From assembly GCA_963842955.1 (NCBI GenBank), contig CAWJIJ010000002.1, positions 248,001-312,000 on the forward strand: a stretch of 64,000 nt of DNA, in the 5' to 3' direction. A program made the position numbers and the translations under genes. The stretch is from JARFQW01 sp963842955 (GTDB taxonomy: Bacteria > Pseudomonadota > Gammaproteobacteria > Steroidobacterales > XN24). Every line of letters begins with the position of its first letter. The stretch's first letter is position 1. Shown piece after piece: positions 52,146 to 60,899 of this stretch. The notes below the pieces were generated by a model. That model did not search any database. It had not been told where the DNA came from and was given only the letters and a program-made list of their open reading frames with translations.

Positions 52146-53336
52146 TCAGACGCCGGTCTGCCGCGCCGCGAGATCCTTCAGGATTTCCTCGGACCCACCG
52201 CCGATGGCCACCACGCGTACCTCCCGGTAGATGCGCTCAACGGCGGTGCCGCGAATGTAGCTGGAGCCGCCGAGAATCTGGCTGGCTTCCCGAGCGCAGA
52301 ATTCCATGAGCAGGCTGGCCTGGACCTTCAGGAGTGCAATGTCCGCGGCCACCGGCACCCCGGCGCGCAGGCGTCCGGCAACCTGCTCCAGCCACGCCTG
52401 GGCGGCGGCGATCTGCCGGTACATGTCCATCAGCTTGTGGCGGATGACCTGGTGGTCGGCGAGCCGGCGACCAAAGGTCCGGCGCTCGCGGGCCCAGGCC
52501 AGGGCATCGGCAAGACAACGCCGGCTTGCGCCCACGGCGGTGGCCGCCATGGCCAGGCGCTCCGTATTGAAGTTCCGCATGATCAGCGGGAACCCCCCGT
52601 GGAGCGGGCCGAGGAGATGTTCCGCTGGTACGCGGACCCCGTCGAAATGGATGCTGGCCGTATCCGATGCCCACCAGCCCTGCTTGGGCAGCGGACTGCG
52701 GTCGATGCCCGGGGAATCCATGTCCACCAGGAGCAGGGAAACCCCGCCGGCGCCCGCGTCGCCGGTTCGTACGGCGACAGTCAGGTAATCGGCGCGCATG
52801 CCGCCGGAAATATAGGTCTTCTCTCCCTGCAGCACGAACGTATCCCCGTCGGCTTCCGCGCGGGTCGCAAGCCCGGCGACATCCGAGCCCGCGCCGGGTT
52901 CGGTGACCGCAAGCCCGATGATCGCTTCCCCCGAAATGACCCGCGGCGCCACCCGGGCCTTGAGCGTTTCGCTTCCGCCGGCCAGCACCGGCGGAAGGCC
53001 GATGGCATGGGTGGAAAGCGCCGTTGTGACACCGCCGGCTCCCAGCCGGCCCCATTCCAGGCTGGTGATGACATGGTGCAAGGCGTCCACGCCCTCGGAC
53101 CATCCGCCGTAGGCTTCGGGATAGCCGAGCCCGGTCAGGCCGAACTCGGCACAGGCTCTGTGTGCTTCCGCGGGTACTTCACCCGCCTCGTCCCAGATGG
53201 CGGCGTGGGGCGCGACTGCAGAGTCGAGAAACCGTCGCAGGCTGTTCTGCCAGCTGCGATGCGAGTCGTCGTAGAGAGGCGGATCCAGCCTCAGCTCGAC
53301 GGCATCCTCCAGGGACAGGGCAGGGCGTTCAGTCAC
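52146..53336 (-). CDS. Acyl-CoA dehydrogenase
   Basis: The flavoprotein has about 396 residues. The FAD/substrate motifs are IIGLAVTEPGAGSDVAGLAT and GEKTYISGGMRADYLTVAVR. The C-domain ends with RREV-like REVRVVAIGGGSEEILKDLA, where the Glu in GGSEE is the catalytic-base position of the isovaleryl/short-branched group. The GTG at 53336 overlaps the carboxylase stop (GTGA). In the atu order this gene takes the place of atuG. It may oxidise a second intermediate such as a citronellyl-, geranyl- or downstream acyl-CoA. Confidence 0.9.
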   Translation of the reverse strand: MTERPALSLEDAVELRLDPPLYDDSHRSWQNSLRRFLDSAVAPHAAIWDEAGEVPAEAHRACAEFGLTGLGYPEAYGGWSEGVDALHHVITSLEWGRLGAGGVTTALSTHAIGLPPVLAGGSETLKARVAPRVISGEAIIGLAVTEPGAGSDVAGLATRAEADGDTFVLQGEKTYISGGMRADYLTVAVRTGDAGAGGVSLLLVDMDSPGIDRSPLPKQGWWASDTASIHFDGVRVPAEHLLGPLHGGFPLIMRNFNTERLAMAATAVGASRRCLADALAWARERRTFGRRLADHQVIRHKLMDMYRQIAAAQAWLEQVAGRLRAGVPVAADIALLKVQASLLMEFCAREASQILGGSSYIRGTAVERIYREVRVVAIGGGSEEILKDLAARQTGV

Positions 53337-55300
53337 GGCTTCGGTTCCTCCGGGTCGATCCGGACGAGCTCGGCCCCGAGGCGGCATCGGTCGCCAACGG
53401 ACGCCTGCAGCGCGGCGACTCGCCCGGCCAGGGGCGCGCGCAAGCGGTGCTCGATCTTCATGGCTTCCAGGATGACCAGGAGATCGCCGGGTTCGACGTG
53501 GTCGTCCGGCGCCACGGCGACCGCGGTGACCTGGCCGTCCATCGGTGCCTTGATGTGCCCAGGGTCTGCTGATCCGCTTCCGGGGCCCGCCTCCGCCGCC
53601 TGCCTGATGCCGTGCACGCCCGCCCCGTCATCCAGCCACCAGCCGTCGATGGTTTGCGCCCAGGCAACCCGGTGGGGCGCGCCGTCAAGCTCGAAGGCGA
53701 GGTCCTCCTCCCGCCGGTGCACGCGGGTCACCTCCATGGACCGCGCGTTCCCGTTTCCCGGATCGAAGACGACGGTCAGGCCCGATGGCCGTACCTGGGC
53801 ATCGATACGCAGTGGCTCGCCGACGTCGTCCGCGAACTCCAGGCGCAGCGGCAGCCCCGGCCCGTTGGTCCAGCCCGGCGGCATCGCCGCGCCGATGCCC
53901 TTCCCGGCCGTAGCGAGAATTGCCGCCGCAGCGAGCGCGGCACTGCGGTCACCCGCCCCGGCGAAGTCGTCCACCCGCGTGTCCAGCCACGCGGTCGTAA
54001 CCGGCCCGGCTGCAAAGTCGTCGCTGCCGAGGATTCCCAGCAAGAGCGACTTGTTGTGGGTCAGCCCGAGCAGGCGGGTGTCCCTGATGCCTGCCGCCAG
54101 GCGCCGTCGCGCCGTATCCCGGTCCCGGCCATGGGCGATGATCTTGGCCGCGAGCGTGTCGTAGTCCGGCGGAACCCGGCTGCCGCTGACCACGCCGCTG
54201 TCCGCCCGCAGGCCGGGCCCGGAAGGTGCCCGCCAGGCGGCGATGCGGCCGCTCCTGGGGAGGAATCCCCGGGCGGGATCCTCGGTATACAGACGGGCTT
54301 CGATGGCGTGCCCCCGGAAGGTGACGTCCGCCTGGGTCATGGCCAGGGGCGCTCCCTCGGCGATCTCCAGCTGAAGCGCCACCAGGTCCATGCCGGTAAC
54401 GAGTTCGGTAACCGGATGTTCCACCTGCAGGCGCGTGTTCATCTCCAGGAAATAGAAATCGCCCGCCTCGTCCACGAGAAACTCCACCGTCCCCGCTCCA
54501 ACGTATCGGCAGGCGCGGGCGACGCGAACCGCGGCGTCGCCGAGTTCCCGCCGAAGGGCCGAGCCGAGACCCGGCGCCGGGCATTCCTCGATGAGTTTCT
54601 GGTGTCTGCGCTGAACGGAACAGTCCCGTTCTCCCAGGTGAATACAGTGGCCATCCCGATCGGCGAGGACCTGGACCTCGATGTGCCGCGCGGGCGCGAT
54701 CAGGCGCTCCAGAATGACGGCGTCGTTGCCGAAGGCCCCCCTGGCTTCGTTGCGCGCCGCGGCCAGCGCCTCCGCCAGCGACAGGGGGTCGTCGACGCGG
54801 CGCAGCCCGCGTCCACCGCCGCCGGCGACGGCCTTGATCATCAGAGGAAATCCGATGGCGTCGGCCGCGGACCTGACTGTTGCATAAGAATCGAAAGGCC
54901 CGTTGTCTCCGGGGACACAACGTACATCGGCGTCGGTGACGAGCCGGCGGGCCGCACCCTTGTCTCCCATGGCCTCGATGGCGTCGGCCGGCGGACCCAC
55001 GAAGATCAGGCCTGCAGCGTCGCAGGCCCGGGCGAAGGCGGCGTTCTCGGCCAGGAATCCGTAGCCGGGGTGCACGGCGGTCGCGTTCGATCTCCGGGCG
55101 GCATCAACGAGGACCCCGACGTCCAGGTAGGCCCGCGGGGCACCCAGTGCCATGGACCGGTCGGCCTCGCTGACATGTGGGGCTCCGGCATCCACATCCG
55201 TGTAGACAGCGACGGTTTCCCAGCCCTCGGCCCGTGCCGTGCGGATGATGCGGCGGGCGATCTCTCCCCGGTTGGCGACCAGGAGCCTGCGGCGGGTCAC
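53333..55300 (-). CDS. atuF: Biotin-dependent acyl-CoA carboxylase alpha subunit (geranyl-CoA carboxylase-like)
   Basis: The protein has 655 residues. The biotin carboxylase domain starts RRLLVANRGEIARRIIRTAR and has IKAVAGGGGRGLRRVDD (ATP loop), HIEVQVLADRDGHCIHLGER, EMNTRLQVEHPVTELVTGMD and YDTLAAKIIAHG. The C-terminal biotinyl domain carries the modified Lys in LLVILEAMKIEHRLRAP (about residue 613). Homologues are methylcrotonyl- and geranyl-CoA carboxylases. The neighbours (SDR, TetR, hydratase, no HMG-CoA lyase) favour the geranyl-CoA enzyme. It pairs with the beta subunit at 57314. Confidence 0.85.
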   Translation of the reverse strand: MTRRRLLVANRGEIARRIIRTARAEGWETVAVYTDVDAGAPHVSEADRSMALGAPRAYLDVGVLVDAARRSNATAVHPGYGFLAENAAFARACDAAGLIFVGPPADAIEAMGDKGAARRLVTDADVRCVPGDNGPFDSYATVRSAADAIGFPLMIKAVAGGGGRGLRRVDDPLSLAEALAAARNEARGAFGNDAVILERLIAPARHIEVQVLADRDGHCIHLGERDCSVQRRHQKLIEECPAPGLGSALRRELGDAAVRVARACRYVGAGTVEFLVDEAGDFYFLEMNTRLQVEHPVTELVTGMDLVALQLEIAEGAPLAMTQADVTFRGHAIEARLYTEDPARGFLPRSGRIAAWRAPSGPGLRADSGVVSGSRVPPDYDTLAAKIIAHGRDRDTARRRLAAGIRDTRLLGLTHNKSLLLGILGSDDFAAGPVTTAWLDTRVDDFAGAGDRSAALAAAAILATAGKGIGAAMPPGWTNGPGLPLRLEFADDVGEPLRIDAQVRPSGLTVVFDPGNGNARSMEVTRVHRREEDLAFELDGAPHRVAWAQTIDGWWLDDGAGVHGIRQAAEAGPGSGSADPGHIKAPMDGQVTAVAVAPDDHVEPGDLLVILEAMKIEHRLRAPLAGRVAALQASVGDRCRLGAELVRIDPEEPKP

Positions 55301-56085
55301 GGGCGGGTCCAGTTCGGCTCACGCCCCTCGGCGAAGGCGGCCGCACCTTCCCGGGCCTCGGCCCCGGTCGTGGCTGCCGCAAAGACACGGGCAGCGACCT
55401 CCAGGTCCTCCGGGCCGGGCAGGCCCCTGTCCAGGAGGGCGCGGGTGCTCTTGAGGGCGCCCGGAGCCACGAGGAGAACCTGCGCGGCCAGGGAATCGAG
55501 CCGGGCATCGACGGTGTTGCGGTCCTCGAACACCTCGTGGGCCAGGCCGATCCGGACCGCTTCCCTGGGGCGAACCGGTTCGCCGGACAGGGCCATTCGC
55601 GCCGCGTGGGCATGGCCGACCCTGCGGACGACAAACGGCAGAATCTGGGCGGGGGGAATGCCCCGGGTGACCTCGGGCATGGCGAACCGTGTGCCCCGGA
55701 CCGCCAGGGTCAGGTCGGCCACGCACGCCAGTCCCAGGCCGCCGCCCATAACCGGGCCATGGGCGGCCGCCACGACCAGTGCCGGGCTCTGGGCAAGTCT
55801 CAGGAGCATCTTGCCGAACGCGAGGCTGATCTCCGTCAGTTGATCCACGTCCCTGGCGGCTTCGCGCAGTTCCTTGAGGTCTGCGCCTGAACAGAAGCTG
55901 GCGCCGGCGCCGCGGAAAAACAGCGCCCGTATTCCGGTGTCCTTTTCGACCATCGACGTCACGGTGTCGAGTTCCGACACCATGCGGCTGTTCATTGCGT
56001 TCAGCCGCTTCGGCCGATTCAGGGTGATCGCCAGGACCGCCTGGCGACGCTCCACGTCCAGTGTTTTGAACTCGGCCTCACTCAT
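55297..56085 (-). CDS. atuE: Enoyl-CoA hydratase/isomerase family (isohexenylglutaconyl-CoA hydratase-like)
   Basis: The protein has 262 residues and a crotonase fold. AVLAITLNRPKRLNAMNSRM, FFRGAGASFCSGADLKELR (oxyanion hole 1) and VAAAHGPVMGGGLGLACVAD (oxyanion hole 2) are clear. The usual catalytic Glu position falls in RFAMPEVTRGIPPAQILPF. In the atu pathway AtuE hydrates isohexenylglutaconyl-CoA after carboxylation. The start overlaps the carboxylase alpha by 4 bases, so the genes are coupled. Confidence 0.82.
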   Translation of the reverse strand: MSEAEFKTLDVERRQAVLAITLNRPKRLNAMNSRMVSELDTVTSMVEKDTGIRALFFRGAGASFCSGADLKELREAARDVDQLTEISLAFGKMLLRLAQSPALVVAAAHGPVMGGGLGLACVADLTLAVRGTRFAMPEVTRGIPPAQILPFVVRRVGHAHAARMALSGEPVRPREAVRIGLAHEVFEDRNTVDARLDSLAAQVLLVAPGALKSTRALLDRGLPGPEDLEVAARVFAAATTGAEAREGAAAFAEGREPNWTRP

Positions 56086-56123
56086 GATGGTTCAGCTCTG
56101 CGTGTTTCCGTCATGACCGGCGG

Positions 56124-57281
56124 CTAGCGGCGGTGTTCGCCGGTGGTACCCATCAGCTTGCCGATGATTCCCAGCATCATCTCGTCGCTGCCGCCCCCGA
56201 TGGACATCAGTCGAAGGTCACGGTACATCCGTGACACCAGGTTGTCCCACATATAGCCCATACCTCCCCAGTACTGCAGGCAGGCATCGGACACCTCGCG
56301 AGCCAGGCGCCCGCCCTTGAGCTTGCTCATGGACGCAAGCAAGGTGACGTCGGCGCCGGCCACATAATCTTCCGTCGCCCGGTATACCAACGCGCGCAGT
56401 GCCTCGATTTCGGTCTGCAGCTCCGCGAGCCGGAACTGTACTACCTGATTGTCCAGGACGGCCCGCCCAAAGGCCTTGCGCTGGGCGCAGTAGGCGGCGG
56501 TTTCGCGGATACAGTTTTCCATGGCCTTCAGGCTGACGGCGACGGCAAACAGGCGTTCCTCCTGGAACTGCATCATCTGCAGCCGGAAGCCCATGCCTTC
56601 CTCTCCGATCCGGTATCGGGCCGGGACCCGCACACCATCAAAAAACACCTGGGCGGTGTCTGAAGACCGCATGCCCAGCTTGTCCAGCTTCGGCCCCAGG
56701 CTCACACCGGCCGTGCCGGTGGGCACCACGATCAGGGACTTGTTCGCATGGGGCGGACCATCCCCCGTGTTGGCAAGCACGCACAGGAAGTCCGCCTGGG
56801 TGCTGTTCGTGATCCACATCTTGGTGCCGTCGATCACGTAGTCGTCGCCGTCGCGCTTCGCCCGGGTCTTGATGCTGGCCACGTCCGACCCCGCATGGGG
56901 CTCGCTTACCGCGATCGAGCAGATCATGTCGCCCCGGATGGCGGGTTCGAGGAACCGCTCTTTCAGTTCCGGCGACCCCGAAGACGCGAGGGCCGGCGTG
57001 GCCATGGAGGTTTGCACACCAATGGCCATCGGTATGCCGCCGATGGTGGCGGCGCCGAGTTCTTCGGCGAACACCATCTCGTAGCTGAAATCCAGGCCCG
57101 TGCCGCCCACCGCCTCGGGCTTGGACAGCCCGAGCAGACCCAGCGCGCCGAGCTTCGGAAAGAGTTCCCTTGCGGGAAACCCGCCGGCGGCCTCCCAGTC
57201 GTCGGCATGCGGATCGATCTCGGTCTGGACGAAGCGCCTGACGGTTTCCCGAAGCTGCTCGTGTTCGTCAGTGAACTGCAT
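56124..57281 (-). CDS. atuD: Acyl-CoA dehydrogenase (citronellyl-CoA dehydrogenase-like)
   Basis: The protein has 385 residues. The long N-domain matches AtuD-type enzymes, with FPARELFPKLGALGLLGLSK, FSYEMVFAEELGAATIGGIP and MAIGVQTSMATPALASSG. The FAD motifs are CSIAVSEPHAGSDVASIKTR and GTKMWITNSTQADFLCVLAN. The C-terminus is LRLMSIGGGSDEMMLGIIGK. It would desaturate citronellyl-CoA to geranyl-CoA. The catalytic base lies in the GGGSDE region. It follows the CT subunit gene by 32 bases on the same strand. Confidence 0.85.
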   Translation of the reverse strand: MQFTDEHEQLRETVRRFVQTEIDPHADDWEAAGGFPARELFPKLGALGLLGLSKPEAVGGTGLDFSYEMVFAEELGAATIGGIPMAIGVQTSMATPALASSGSPELKERFLEPAIRGDMICSIAVSEPHAGSDVASIKTRAKRDGDDYVIDGTKMWITNSTQADFLCVLANTGDGPPHANKSLIVVPTGTAGVSLGPKLDKLGMRSSDTAQVFFDGVRVPARYRIGEEGMGFRLQMMQFQEERLFAVAVSLKAMENCIRETAAYCAQRKAFGRAVLDNQVVQFRLAELQTEIEALRALVYRATEDYVAGADVTLLASMSKLKGGRLAREVSDACLQYWGGMGYMWDNLVSRMYRDLRLMSIGGGSDEMMLGIIGKLMGTTGEHRR

Positions 57282-57313
57282 GGATCAATCCTCCGGTGGG
57301 CCGACGGGCGGGA

Positions 57314-58924
57314 TCAGAATCGGGTGACGCCGAAGGTGTTTGGCCGCGGTGCCGCGCGTTCCGCATCCCGGCAGGTATCCAGGGCGAAGGCCAGCACGTG
57401 GCGGGTGTCCCGGGGGTCGATCAGGCCGTCATCCCAGAGCCGGGCGGTGCCGAACAGCGCCGTTGAGCCGGCGTCCAGGCGCTCCGCCGTATTCTTCTGA
57501 AGAGATTCCAGCTCGGCGGCATCCGGCTCAATGCCCGCACGGCGGGCCTTGGCTTCGGCGACGATCCGCAACACCATGCCGGCCTGGGCGCCGCCCATGA
57601 CGGCCGTTCGGCAGTTGGGCCACGCAAAGACGAAACGGGGATCCAGGCCCCGCCCGCACATGGCGTAGTTGCCTGCGCCATATGACCCGCCCACATGCAC
57701 GGCAATCCGTGGTACCCGGGCGTTCGCGACCGCCTGGATGAGCCGGGATCCGTGCTTGACGATACCGTCCTGTTCCGCGCGGGTCCCCACCATGAATCCC
57801 GTCGTGTTGTGAAGGAACACGAGGGGCAGGCCAGCCTGGTCGCAGAGCTGAACGAACTGCGCTGCCTTGTTGGCGCCTTTCGGGGTGATAGGCCCATTAT
57901 TGCCGACAATGCCGACATGATGGCCGCAGATACTGGCATGCCCGCAAATTGTCTGGCTGTCGTAGGACGCTTTGAAGTCGAGGAATTCCGACCCGTCGAC
58001 GACCCGCGCCAGGATCTCCCGGCAGTCGTACGGTTCACGGGGATCGGCCGGAACCACGCCGAGCAGCTCCGCGGTATCCCGTGCCGGCGGGACGGCCGCG
58101 GCGCCCTGGACGCCTGCCTCGGGCCAGGCGAGGCGCGCCATGACCTGGCGGGCCGTGTGGATGCCGTGAGCGTCGTTTTCGGCCAGGTACTCAGCCGTGC
58201 CGGTTTCCCCGGCATGCAGTTCGGCGCCACCGAGGGATTCGTCGTCGGCGACCTCGCCGGTCGCAGCGCGCACCAGCGGGGGGCCGGCGAGAAAGATCTT
58301 CGACTGGCCCCGGACAACGATGACGTAGTCGGACAGGCCGGGCTGATAGGCGCCGCCGGCCGTTGCGTTGCCGTGAACCACGGTGATCTGTGGAATCCCC
58401 GCGGCCGAGAGCCGCGCCTGGTTGGCGAACCCCCGGGCCCCGTCCACGAAGATCTCGGTGACGTGATTCAGATTGGCGCCGCCGCTCTCTGCCAGGGTGA
58501 TGACCGGGAGCCGGTTTTCCATGGCGATCGCCTGCAGGCGAAGCCACTTCCAGAGACCCGCCGGCGTGATCGTCCCGCCCTTCACCGCGCTGTTGTTGGC
58601 GACGGCCAGCACGCGGCGGCCGTGCACGAAGCCGATGCCTGCGATATACCCGCCGCCGGCGGCACTCCCGTCGGGATCGTCGTGCATGAGCAGCCCGGCG
58701 AGCGAGGACAGTTCCAGGAACGGCGCACCAGGGTCCAGCAGCAGTCCGAGGCGTTCCCGGGGAAGCAGTTGTCCACGCTGATCGAAGCGCGGCCGCGCCC
58801 GTTCGGCCCGCTCGGCGGTCAGGTTCTCGTAGTGGCGGAAGCCGGCAATCGCCGCCTCCATGGCGGTCGCGTTGGATGCGAAATCCGAGCCCGCCGGATC
58901 CAGGGCCGAATGGAGAATGGCCAT
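57314..58924 (-). CDS. atuC: Acyl-CoA carboxylase beta (carboxyltransferase) subunit, geranyl-CoA carboxylase-like
   Basis: The protein has 536 residues. The ATG at 58924 has GGGGGA upstream; the frame is open further but the extra residues are antisense of the SDR. N-domain motifs are RFDQRGQLLPRERLGLLLDP and PVITLAESGGANLNHVTEIF; C-domain motifs are LVFLHNTTGFMVGTRAEQDG (oxyanion/biotin pocket) and VGGSYGAGNYAMCGRGLDPR. The C-terminus reads NTFGVTRF. It transfers CO2 from biotin of the alpha subunit to geranyl-CoA (or methylcrotonyl-CoA). It starts 2 bases after the SDR stop. Confidence 0.88.
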   Translation of the reverse strand: MAILHSALDPAGSDFASNATAMEAAIAGFRHYENLTAERAERARPRFDQRGQLLPRERLGLLLDPGAPFLELSSLAGLLMHDDPDGSAAGGGYIAGIGFVHGRRVLAVANNSAVKGGTITPAGLWKWLRLQAIAMENRLPVITLAESGGANLNHVTEIFVDGARGFANQARLSAAGIPQITVVHGNATAGGAYQPGLSDYVIVVRGQSKIFLAGPPLVRAATGEVADDESLGGAELHAGETGTAEYLAENDAHGIHTARQVMARLAWPEAGVQGAAAVPPARDTAELLGVVPADPREPYDCREILARVVDGSEFLDFKASYDSQTICGHASICGHHVGIVGNNGPITPKGANKAAQFVQLCDQAGLPLVFLHNTTGFMVGTRAEQDGIVKHGSRLIQAVANARVPRIAVHVGGSYGAGNYAMCGRGLDPRFVFAWPNCRTAVMGGAQAGMVLRIVAEAKARRAGIEPDAAELESLQKNTAERLDAGSTALFGTARLWDDGLIDPRDTRHVLAFALDTCRDAERAAPRPNTFGVTRF

Positions 58925-58926
58925 GG

Positions 58927-59793
58927 TCAGTCCCCCAGGGCCTTGGGCTTGCGGTAACGGTGAAAGCCCTGAAAGGTCGTCACGTTTCTCGCGGGAGGCA
59001 GGGGGTAGAAGGCGGATTGCAGACTCCCGCCCGCGTCGATCCGCAGGGTCGTGCCGGAGATGAATGCGGCGCCTTCGGACAGCAGGAAACAGATCCCGGC
59101 GCTGACTTCCGCCTCGGTGGCCAGGCGCTTGATCGGCACGGCCTCCTTCAGCCGCGGCAACAGCTGGCGCATGCCGGGGTCGTCGTAGGTGTCCAGGCCG
59201 CTGGAGGCAATCCAGCCCGGTGCGACCGCATTGATCCGCACGCCAAACGCGCCCCACTCGACGGCGGCCGTGCGGGTGAAGTTTTCCATCCCGGCCCTGG
59301 CCGCTCCGCTGTGGCCCATCATCGGCATGCCGTTGTGGCAATCAGCGGTAATGTTGACGATGGCGCCGCCGGTTCCCCTCATGGACTGGTTGAAAACCTC
59401 CCGAGCAACGATGAAGCCACCGGTCAGATTCGTGTCGACCACAGCCCGAAAGCCCTTTGCCGAAATGTTCGCCAGCGGCGATGGGAACTGGCCACCGGCA
59501 TTGTTGACCAGGCCGTGCACGGGTCCGTGGGTCTCCACGATTCGCGCCACGCTTGACCGCACGAGATCTTCGTCACGAATGTCCAGGGCGGCCGTATCCG
59601 CGGTGCCGCCGTCCTCTGCGATCTCCGCGGCAACCGTATCCAGCGCTTCCTGTCGCCGGCCAGCCAGAATGACTCGGGCCCCCAGGCTCGCGAGCTCATG
59701 GGCGGTGCAGCGACCGATCCCCGAGCCGCCGCCGGTAATCAGTATGAGCTTATTTGTAAACAAACTGTCTCGAAAGACGGACGCATACGGCAC
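58927..59793 (-). CDS. atuB: Short-chain dehydrogenase (AtuB-like)
   Basis: The protein has about 289 residues. KLILITGGGSGIGRCTAHEL is the NAD(P) motif TGxxxGxG, VHGLVNNAGGQFPSPLA holds NNAG, and the active-site Tyr is replaced: the usual YxxxK reads SGAARAGMENFTR. This loss of YxxxK, with the extended C-terminus FQGFHRYRKPKALGD and the start YASVFRDSLF, matches the AtuB-type or DECR-like group, in which the catalytic Tyr is absent. The GTG at 59793 has AGAGG upstream. It is the first gene of the cluster, divergent from the TetR gene. Confidence 0.78.
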   Translation of the reverse strand: MPYASVFRDSLFTNKLILITGGGSGIGRCTAHELASLGARVILAGRRQEALDTVAAEIAEDGGTADTAALDIRDEDLVRSSVARIVETHGPVHGLVNNAGGQFPSPLANISAKGFRAVVDTNLTGGFIVAREVFNQSMRGTGGAIVNITADCHNGMPMMGHSGAARAGMENFTRTAAVEWGAFGVRINAVAPGWIASSGLDTYDDPGMRQLLPRLKEAVPIKRLATEAEVSAGICFLLSEGAAFISGTTLRIDAGGSLQSAFYPLPPARNVTTFQGFHRYRKPKALGD

Positions 59794-59979
59794 GGTTTTA
59801 CCTCTGAGACTGGCTGCGATCGGCCGCCCGGGCCGGCCCGGACGAGAGCATCCATCGTGCGCTGCGCCGGTCGCCCGCGCCCCGCCCCCGGGACCGGTGG
59901 CGGCGTGGAATCGCCCCGGATGGCCGCGCGAAGACGGGGGAAATACGCATGACGCGACCATAAGACATGAAAGGCATCC

Positions 59980-59999
59980 TACCGAGCAAGCGCTTGGTA
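59980..59999. promoter_or_regulatory. Candidate TetR operator upstream of the atu-like cluster
   Basis: An imperfect palindrome TACCGAGCAAGCGCTTGGTA holds the perfect 10-bp core CAAGCGCTTG (59988-59997). It lies 51 bases before the TetR ATG and in the 256-base gap between divergent genes, the expected place for autoregulation and cluster control. Confidence 0.6.
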
Positions 60000-60049
60000 T
60001 CACAAGCAGTGAATGGTCTAATGACGGATACTCGCTCAATCCGGCACTC

Positions 60050-60646
60050 ATGGCTCAGAAAGACACTCGAAACGGACATGGCCCCGCCAAGTCCCGTTTG
60101 CTGACCAAAGCAACCCACCTGTTCCGCGTGCGCGGCTACGAGCGGACGACGGTCCGCGACCTGGCCCGCGAGGTCGGTATCCACTCGGGCAGCATCTTTC
60201 ACCACTTCTCCAGCAAGGAAGCCATCCTGCATGCGGTCATGGAAGACAGCCTGCGCTCGCTGTTGGACCGGCAGGAAGCCGCCGTGGATCCCGGGGCGCC
60301 GGCACCCGAGCGGCTCCACCAGCTCATTCGGGTCGAGCTCGGATCCCACCTTGGGGAATCCGGAGAGGCTATGAGCGTGCTGGTGGGCGAATGGCCGAGT
60401 CTGTCCGCAGAATCCCAGAAAGAGTTGCTGATCCTGCGGGACCGCTACGAGCGGCCCTGGGAGGAGGCCCTCGCGGAGTGCGTCGCCAATGGCGTTCTCC
60501 GGGGCAACCCGGTCGTGGCACGCAAGCTCGTTGCCGGCGCCCTGTTCCACGCAACCACCTGGTATCGTCCGGACGGGGTGATGAGCCTCGAGGACATTAC
60601 GCGGCAGGTCGTTATGATGATCGTGCCGGGTACGCGGATCGGCTGA
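60050..60646 (+). CDS. TetR-family transcriptional regulator (AtuR-like position)
   Basis: The protein has 198 residues. The N-terminal HTH is clear: LLTKATHLFRVRGYERTTVR, DLAREVGIHSGSIFHHFSSK and EAILHAVMED. The C-terminal ligand domain contains EWPSLSAESQKELLILRDRY, common in TetR regulators of acyl-CoA catabolism. The ATG at 60050 is preferred; the longer frame is antisense to the SDR. The likely effector is an acyl-CoA of the pathway. The 3' end overlaps the convergent small gene by 35 bases. Confidence 0.88.
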   Translation: MAQKDTRNGHGPAKSRLLTKATHLFRVRGYERTTVRDLAREVGIHSGSIFHHFSSKEAILHAVMEDSLRSLLDRQEAAVDPGAPAPERLHQLIRVELGSHLGESGEAMSVLVGEWPSLSAESQKELLILRDRYERPWEEALAECVANGVLRGNPVVARKLVAGALFHATTWYRPDGVMSLEDITRQVVMMIVPGTRIG

Positions 60647-60899
60647 TCTGCCGGCTTTCCCGGGTGTCGCCCCGGCCGCGCCAGATCCGGGCGAGTCGCG
60701 TGACAGTCCGTCGCTCCTGCAGGCTCAGCAAGCCGAAAAGCGGATGACGCGCCAGGGCGTCGAGGCGTTTCACGATCGCGTTGGCGAGATTCGGGTCCCG
60801 ATCGATCCCGTAGCGCGTCATCAGCAAGAACAGATCGGCCTGCAAGGCGCACGGCGTCGTTGTGGCGGCCCGGTGTCCGGGCGTTCCTTCATGAGCCAT
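60612..60899 (-). CDS. Small conserved-looking protein, second gene of Fur-box operon
   Basis: The 95-residue protein starts at an ATG that overlaps the stop of the gene upstream by 11 bases (ATGGCTCATGA). Its core CALQADLFLLMTRYGIDRDP, NAIVKRLDALARHPLFGLLS and ERRTVTRLARIWRGR is a regular helical pattern with many Arg and Leu and looks like a genuine conserved protein. I do not recognise a named family. It should be iron-regulated with its partner. The last 35 bases overlap the TetR gene tail-to-tail. Confidence 0.6.
   Translation of the reverse strand: MAHEGTPGHRAATTTPCALQADLFLLMTRYGIDRDPNLANAIVKRLDALARHPLFGLLSLQERRTVTRLARIWRGRGDTRESRQISRSAYPARSS

Noticed and set aside
57314..59341. Longer version of the carboxylase beta subunit starting at 59341
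   Set aside because: The added residues are read from the SDR gene in another frame; the ATG at 58924 has a good ribosome-binding site and fits the family length.
59189..60049. Long N-terminal extension of the TetR frame
   Set aside because: The extension is antisense to the SDR gene and low-complexity; the HTH starts right after the ATG at 60050.
50506..60646. Leucine/isovalerate (liu) cluster as the identity of the acyl-CoA genes
   Set aside because: No HMG-CoA lyase or MerR regulator; SDR, ligase, TetR and the gene order fit atu better, although subunit trees would settle it.
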